From Megascapheus bottae (Eukaryota; Chordata; Mammalia; Rodentia; Geomyidae), in the NCBI GenBank assembly GCA_024803745.1, contig JANJXV010000196.1, positions 1,066,501 through 1,130,500 on the forward strand: a stretch of DNA of 64,000 bases, in the 5' to 3' direction. Numbering within the stretch: position 1 is the first letter of the stretch; each line of letters opens with the position of its first letter. The notes under the pieces are model-generated. The model was not told where the DNA came from and ran no database searches. It was given only the letters and a program-made list of their open reading frames with translations. A program made the position numbers and the translations under genes. This document shows, in pieces, positions 59,916 to 64,000 of the stretch.

Positions 59916-59942
59916 ATAGATAAACCGAGATAGATAGGTAGG

Positions 59943-59973
<31 letters not shown>
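59916..59973. repeat. GATA tetranucleotide microsatellite
   Basis: Repeated GATA with GGTA interruptions and a nearly pure run at about 59943-59971. GATGGATA-like degenerate sequence continues to about 60200. Confidence 0.96.
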
Positions 59974-60200
59974 GAAGATTGATGGGGAAGGATAGATAAG
60001 CATATGGATAGTCATCAATCAGGTGGATGCATGGGTGGGTGGAGAGAATAGATCTTTTCCTGCATCCATTTTCAGATTCATCTGTAAGGATAGAGAGAGA
60101 GGCAGAGATATAGAAGGCAGATGGTAGGAGTGGGTGAGGGTAGATACATGGGTGGATTGGTGGATAGATGTTAGGTGACAAATAGTGGATGGATGAGAGG

Positions 60201-60776
60201 AAGATGCAGTAGACAGACACATCACAGAGAGAGCGTGGTGGCGTCAGGTCCACTCTGGACTCTGCTGCAGCACGGGGCTGGCGTCATGTTTGGTTTGTGG
60301 ATGTAGGTTGGGCATAAACACAACCACCATGCAGGAAACAGGCCAGACGAGTAGACAGTGCCGAACCGCACTGTCCATGGCCAGCGGGCCTCTGAGGCTA
60401 ACCAACACCAGGTTGGGCCCCATCCAACCCCGCCACCTCCCTGAGGGGTCGCTGGGAATTCCTCAAGGGTAACTATCACCCCAGAGATGGCCTCAGGGGC
60501 GGTCACGCCCAGGAGACTTTGGTGAGGGCCCGGAGTGGGAAATAAAGTCAGCAGCTGAATGGAGAGGTTCTGAGAAGTGCAGACACCGGCGAACGTAAGC
60601 TGAGGGGTGAGGACATCTACTGTGAGTGGGGGAGCAGCAGTCCTGAGAAGAGCACAGCCTTGGGTAGCGATGGCGGCTCCTGCGTCTCAGAGGAGCTTCT
60701 AGGGAGCATGCAGGGACAGCCCAAGGCAGCATGAGCACCGGGAAACCGGTGGGTCTCCTCCCCACTCACGTCGTCA
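60201..60776. other. Unique sequence, no supported gene
   Basis: GC-rich unique sequence leading to the 17-bp array. No recognisable gene. Confidence 0.45.
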
Positions 60777-63700
60777 CCTCACTCAGGTCTCCTGTTCACT
60801 CAGGTCTCCTGTTCACTCAGGTCTTCTCTTCACTCAGGTCTTCTCCTCACTCAGGTCTCCTCTTCACTCAGGTCTTCTCTTCACTCAGGTCTTCTCTTCA
60901 CTCAGGTCTCCTCTTCACTCAGGTCTCCTCTTCACTCAGGTCTCCTCTTCACTCAGGTCTTCTCTTCACTCAGGTCTCCTCTTCACTCAGGTCTTCTCTT
61001 CACTCAGGTCTCCTCTTCACTCAGGTCTTCTCCTCACTCAGGTCTTCTCTTCACTCAGGTCTTCTCTTCACTCAGGTCTCCTCCTCACTCAGTTCTTCTC
61101 TTCACTCAGGTCTTCTCCTCACTCAGGTCTTCTCTTCACTCAGGTCTCCTCCTCACTCAGCTCTACTCTTCACTCAGGTCTTCTCTTCACTCAGGTCTCC
61201 TCCTCACTCAGTTCTTCTCTTCACTCAGGTCTCCTCCTCACTCAGGTCTTCTCTTCACTCAGGTCTTGTCCTCACTCAGCTCTACTCTTCACTCAGGTCT
61301 TCTCTTCACTCAGGTCTCCTCTTCACTCAGGTCTTCTCCTCACTCAGGTCTTCTCTTCACTCAGGTCTTCTCTTCACTCAGGTCTTCTCCTCACTCAGGT
61401 CTTCTCCTCACTCAGGTCTTCTCTTCACTCAGGTCTTCTCCTCACTCAGGTCTTCTCCTCACTCAGGTCTTCTCCTCACTCAGGTCTCCTCCTCACTCAG
61501 GTCTTCTCATCACTCAGGTCTTCTCTTCACTCAGGTCTTCTCTTCACTCAGGTCTTCTCTTCACTCAGATCTTCTCTTCACTCAGGTCTTCTCCTCACTC
61601 AGGTCTTCTCTTCACTCAGGTCTTCTCTTCACTCAGGTCTTCTCCTCACTCAGGTCTTCTCTTCACTCAGGTCTTCTCCTCACTCAGGTCTTCTCCTCAC
61701 TCAGGTCTTCTCTTCACTCAGGTCTTCTCTTCACTCAGGTCTTCTCCTCACTCAGGTCTTCTCCTCACTCAGGTCTTCTCTTCACTCAGGTCTCCTCCTC
61801 ACTCAGCTCTTCTCTTCACTCAGGTCTTCTCCTCACTCAGGTCTTCTCCTCACTCAGGTCTTCTCCTCACTCAGGTCTTCTCTTCACTCAGGTCTTCTCC
61901 TCACTCAGGTCTTCTCCTCACTCAGGTCTTCTCTTCACTCAGGTCTTCTCTTCACTCAGGTCTTCTCCTCTTCACTCAGGTCTTCTCTTCACTCAGGTCT
62001 TCTCTTCACTCAGGTCTTCTCTTCACTCAGGTCTTCTCCTCACTCAGGTCTTCTCTTCACTCAGGTCTTCTCTTCACTCAGGTCTTCTCCTCTTCACTCA
62101 GGTCTTCTCTTCACTCAGGTCTTCTCTTCACTCAGGTCTTCTCTTCACTCAGGTCTTCTCTTCACTCAGGTCTTCTCCTCTTCACTCAGGTCTTCTCTTC
62201 ACTCAGGTCTTCTCCTCACTCAGGTCTTCTCCTCACTCAGGTCTCCTCCTCACTCAGTTCTTCTCTTCACTCAGGTCTCCTCCTCACTCAGGTCTTCTCT
62301 TCACTCAGGTCTTGTCCTCACTCAGCTCTACTCTTCACTCAGGTCTTCTCTTCACTCAGGTCTCCTCTTCACTCAGGTCTTCTCCTCACTCAGGTCTTCT
62401 CTTCACTCAGGTCTTCTCTTCACTCAGGTCTTCTCCTCACTCAGGTCTTCTCTTCACTCAGGTGTTCTCTTCACTCAGGTCTTCTCTTCACTCAGGTCTT
62501 CTCCTCACTCAGGTCTTCTCTTCACTCAGGTCTCCTCTTCACTCAGGTCTTCTCCTCACTCAGGTCTTCTCTTCACTCAGGTCTTCTCCTCACTCAGGTC
62601 TTCTCCTCACTCAGGTCTTCTCCTCACTCAGGTCTCCTCCTCACTCAGGTCTTCTCATCACTCAGGTCTTCTCTTCACTCAGGTCTTCTCTTCACTCAGG
62701 TCTTCTCTTCACTCAGGTCTTCTCTTCACTCAGGTCTTCTCTTCACTCAGGTCTTCTCCTCACTCAGGTCTTCTCCTCACTCAGGTCTTCTCTTCACTCA
62801 GGTCTTCTCCTCACTCAGGTCTTCTCCTCACTCAGGTCTTCTCTTCACTCAGGTCTTCTCCTCACTCAGGTCTTCTCTTCACTCAGGTCTTCTCCTCTTC
62901 ACTCAGGTCTTCTCTTCACTCAGGTCTTCTCCTCACTCAGGTCTTCTCCTCACTCAGGTCTCCTCCTCACTCAGTTCTTCTCTTCACTCAGGTCTCCTCC
63001 TCACTCAGGTCTTCTCTTCACTCAGGTCTTGTCCTCACTCAGCTCTACTCTTCACTCAGGTCTTCTCTTCACTCAGGTCTCCTCTTCACTCAGGTCTTCT
63101 CCTCACTCAGGTCTTCTCTTCACTCAGGTCTTCTCTTCACTCAGGTCTTCTCCTCACTCAGGTCTTCTCTTCACTCAGGTGTTCTCTTCACTCAGGTCTT
63201 CTCTTCACTCAGGTCTTCTCCTCACTCAGGTCTTCTCTTCACTCAGGTCTCCTCTTCACTCAGGTCTTCTCCTCACTCAGGTCTTCTCTTCACTCAGGTC
63301 TTCTCCTCACTCAGGTCTTCTCCTCACTCAGGTCTTCTCCTCACTCAGGTCTCCTCCTCACTCAGGTCTTCTCATCACTCAGGTCTTCTCTTCACTCAGG
63401 TCTTCTCTTCACTCAGGTCTTCTCTTCACTCAGGTCTTCTCCTCACTCAGGTCTTCTCCTCACTCAGGTCTTCTCTTCACTCAGGTCTTCTCCTCACTCA
63501 GGTCTTCTCCTCACTCAGGTCTTCTCTTCACTCAGGTCTTCTCCTCACTCAGGTCTTCTCCTCACTCAGGTCTTCTCTTCACTCAGGTCTCCTCCTCACT
63601 CAGCTCTTCTCTTCACTCAGGTCTTCTCCTCACTCAGGTCTTCTCTTCACTAAGGTCTTCTCCTCACTCAGGTCTTCTCCTCACTCAGGTCTTCTCTTCA

Positions 63701-64000
63701 CTCAGGTCTTCTCCTCTTCACTCAGGTCTTCTCTTCACTCAGGTCTCCTCTTCACTGAGGTCTTCTCCTCACTCAGGTCTTCTCTTCACTCAGGTCTTCT
63801 CTTCACTCAGGTCTTCTCCTCTTCACTCAGGTCTTCTCTTCACTCAGGTCTTCTCTTCACTCAGGTCTTCTCCTCACTCAGGTCTTCTCTTCACTCAGGT
63901 CTTCTCTTCACTCAGGTCTTCTCCTCTTCACTCAGGTCTTCTCTTCACTCAGGTCTTCTCTTCACTCAGGTCTTCTCTTCACTCAGGTCTTCTCTTCTTC
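60777..64000. repeat. 17-bp pyrimidine-rich minisatellite, about 190 units, cut by window edge
   Basis: The unit is CACTCAGGTCTTCTCTT with CTTCTCCTC, GTCTCC and 20-bp CTCCTCTT variants. Rare variants (CTTGTCCTC, GGTGTTCTC, CTTCTCATC) recur 717 bp apart (62311/63028, 62462/63179, 62651/63368), showing a 717-bp block duplication; an earlier copy lies about 1.05-1.15 kb to the left. Each unit has a pyrimidine stretch, a CTCAC branch-point-like word and CAG|G, so on the + strand it resembles a 3' splice site. Three units equal 17 codons and the unit has no + strand stop, giving an artefactual 795-codon frame at 61266-63653. The array continues past base 64000. Confidence 0.97.

Noticed and set aside
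61266..63653. A 795-codon + strand frame with 17-residue repeats
   Set aside because: The 17-bp unit has no + strand stop; 20-bp variants change the phase without ending the frame, so there is no coding constraint.

Overview
This window looks like a gene-poor, GC-rich stretch of a mammalian nuclear genome, probably from a rodent. The best lineage evidence is the interspersed repeats. Several copies have a tRNA-like (ID/tRNA-Ala type) left part joined to a right part reading 'GCCAGAAGTGG...' , and others join a B1-like unit to that same right part. This matches the described dimeric IDL-Geo SINEs of geomyoid rodents (kangaroo rats, pocket mice, pocket gophers). I infer the lineage from remembered family structure, not from a search.

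The dominant content is tandem repeats, which fill roughly 40% of the window. From left to right: a 40-bp minisatellite (1-6113, cut by the left edge); a CA-rich microsatellite (about 7490-7778); a 33/31-bp minisatellite (about 11970-16297); a pyrimidine tract (about 17345-17930); a 38/39-bp minisatellite (about 20170-27345); a 43-bp G-run minisatellite (about 29830-30565); a 16-bp polypurine array (about 31296-31935); a 10-bp array (33721-33790); a 21-bp array (about 36199-36398); a 57-bp array (about 37331-38301); a 44-bp array (about 38486-39022); a 47-bp array (about 42010-42430); C/G-rich arrays inside a CpG island (about 44711-44757 and 45137-45600); an old decayed 23-bp array (about 50607-50980); a 95-bp near-perfect triplication (56291-56575); and a 17-bp array (60777-64000) that runs off the right edge. 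The four largest arrays carry higher-order duplications of 0.7 to about 1.85 kb, so they appear to have grown recently by block duplication.

Nearly all long open reading frames are by-products of repeat units that lack stop codons. I do not annotate them as genes. The only gene-like signal I can defend is a CpG island at about 44150-45900. On its minus strand there is a candidate signal-peptide exon (45106-45012) ending at a strong phase-1 splice donor. A possible upstream start codon lies at 45627-45625. The two would be joined across a short intron made of a GC-rich minisatellite. I do not recognise the gene.

The remaining sequence is unique or contains old interspersed repeats, including a LINE-1 copy at about 8100-10850 whose left part is inverted relative to its right part. 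I found no bacterial-type features, CRISPR arrays, tRNA or rRNA genes. The most interesting material is the structure of the arrays: a splice-acceptor-like 17-bp array, a 38-bp array that places a Jeffreys-like core and an E-box in many units, and block-wise array growth. I do not see a new protein-coding system.
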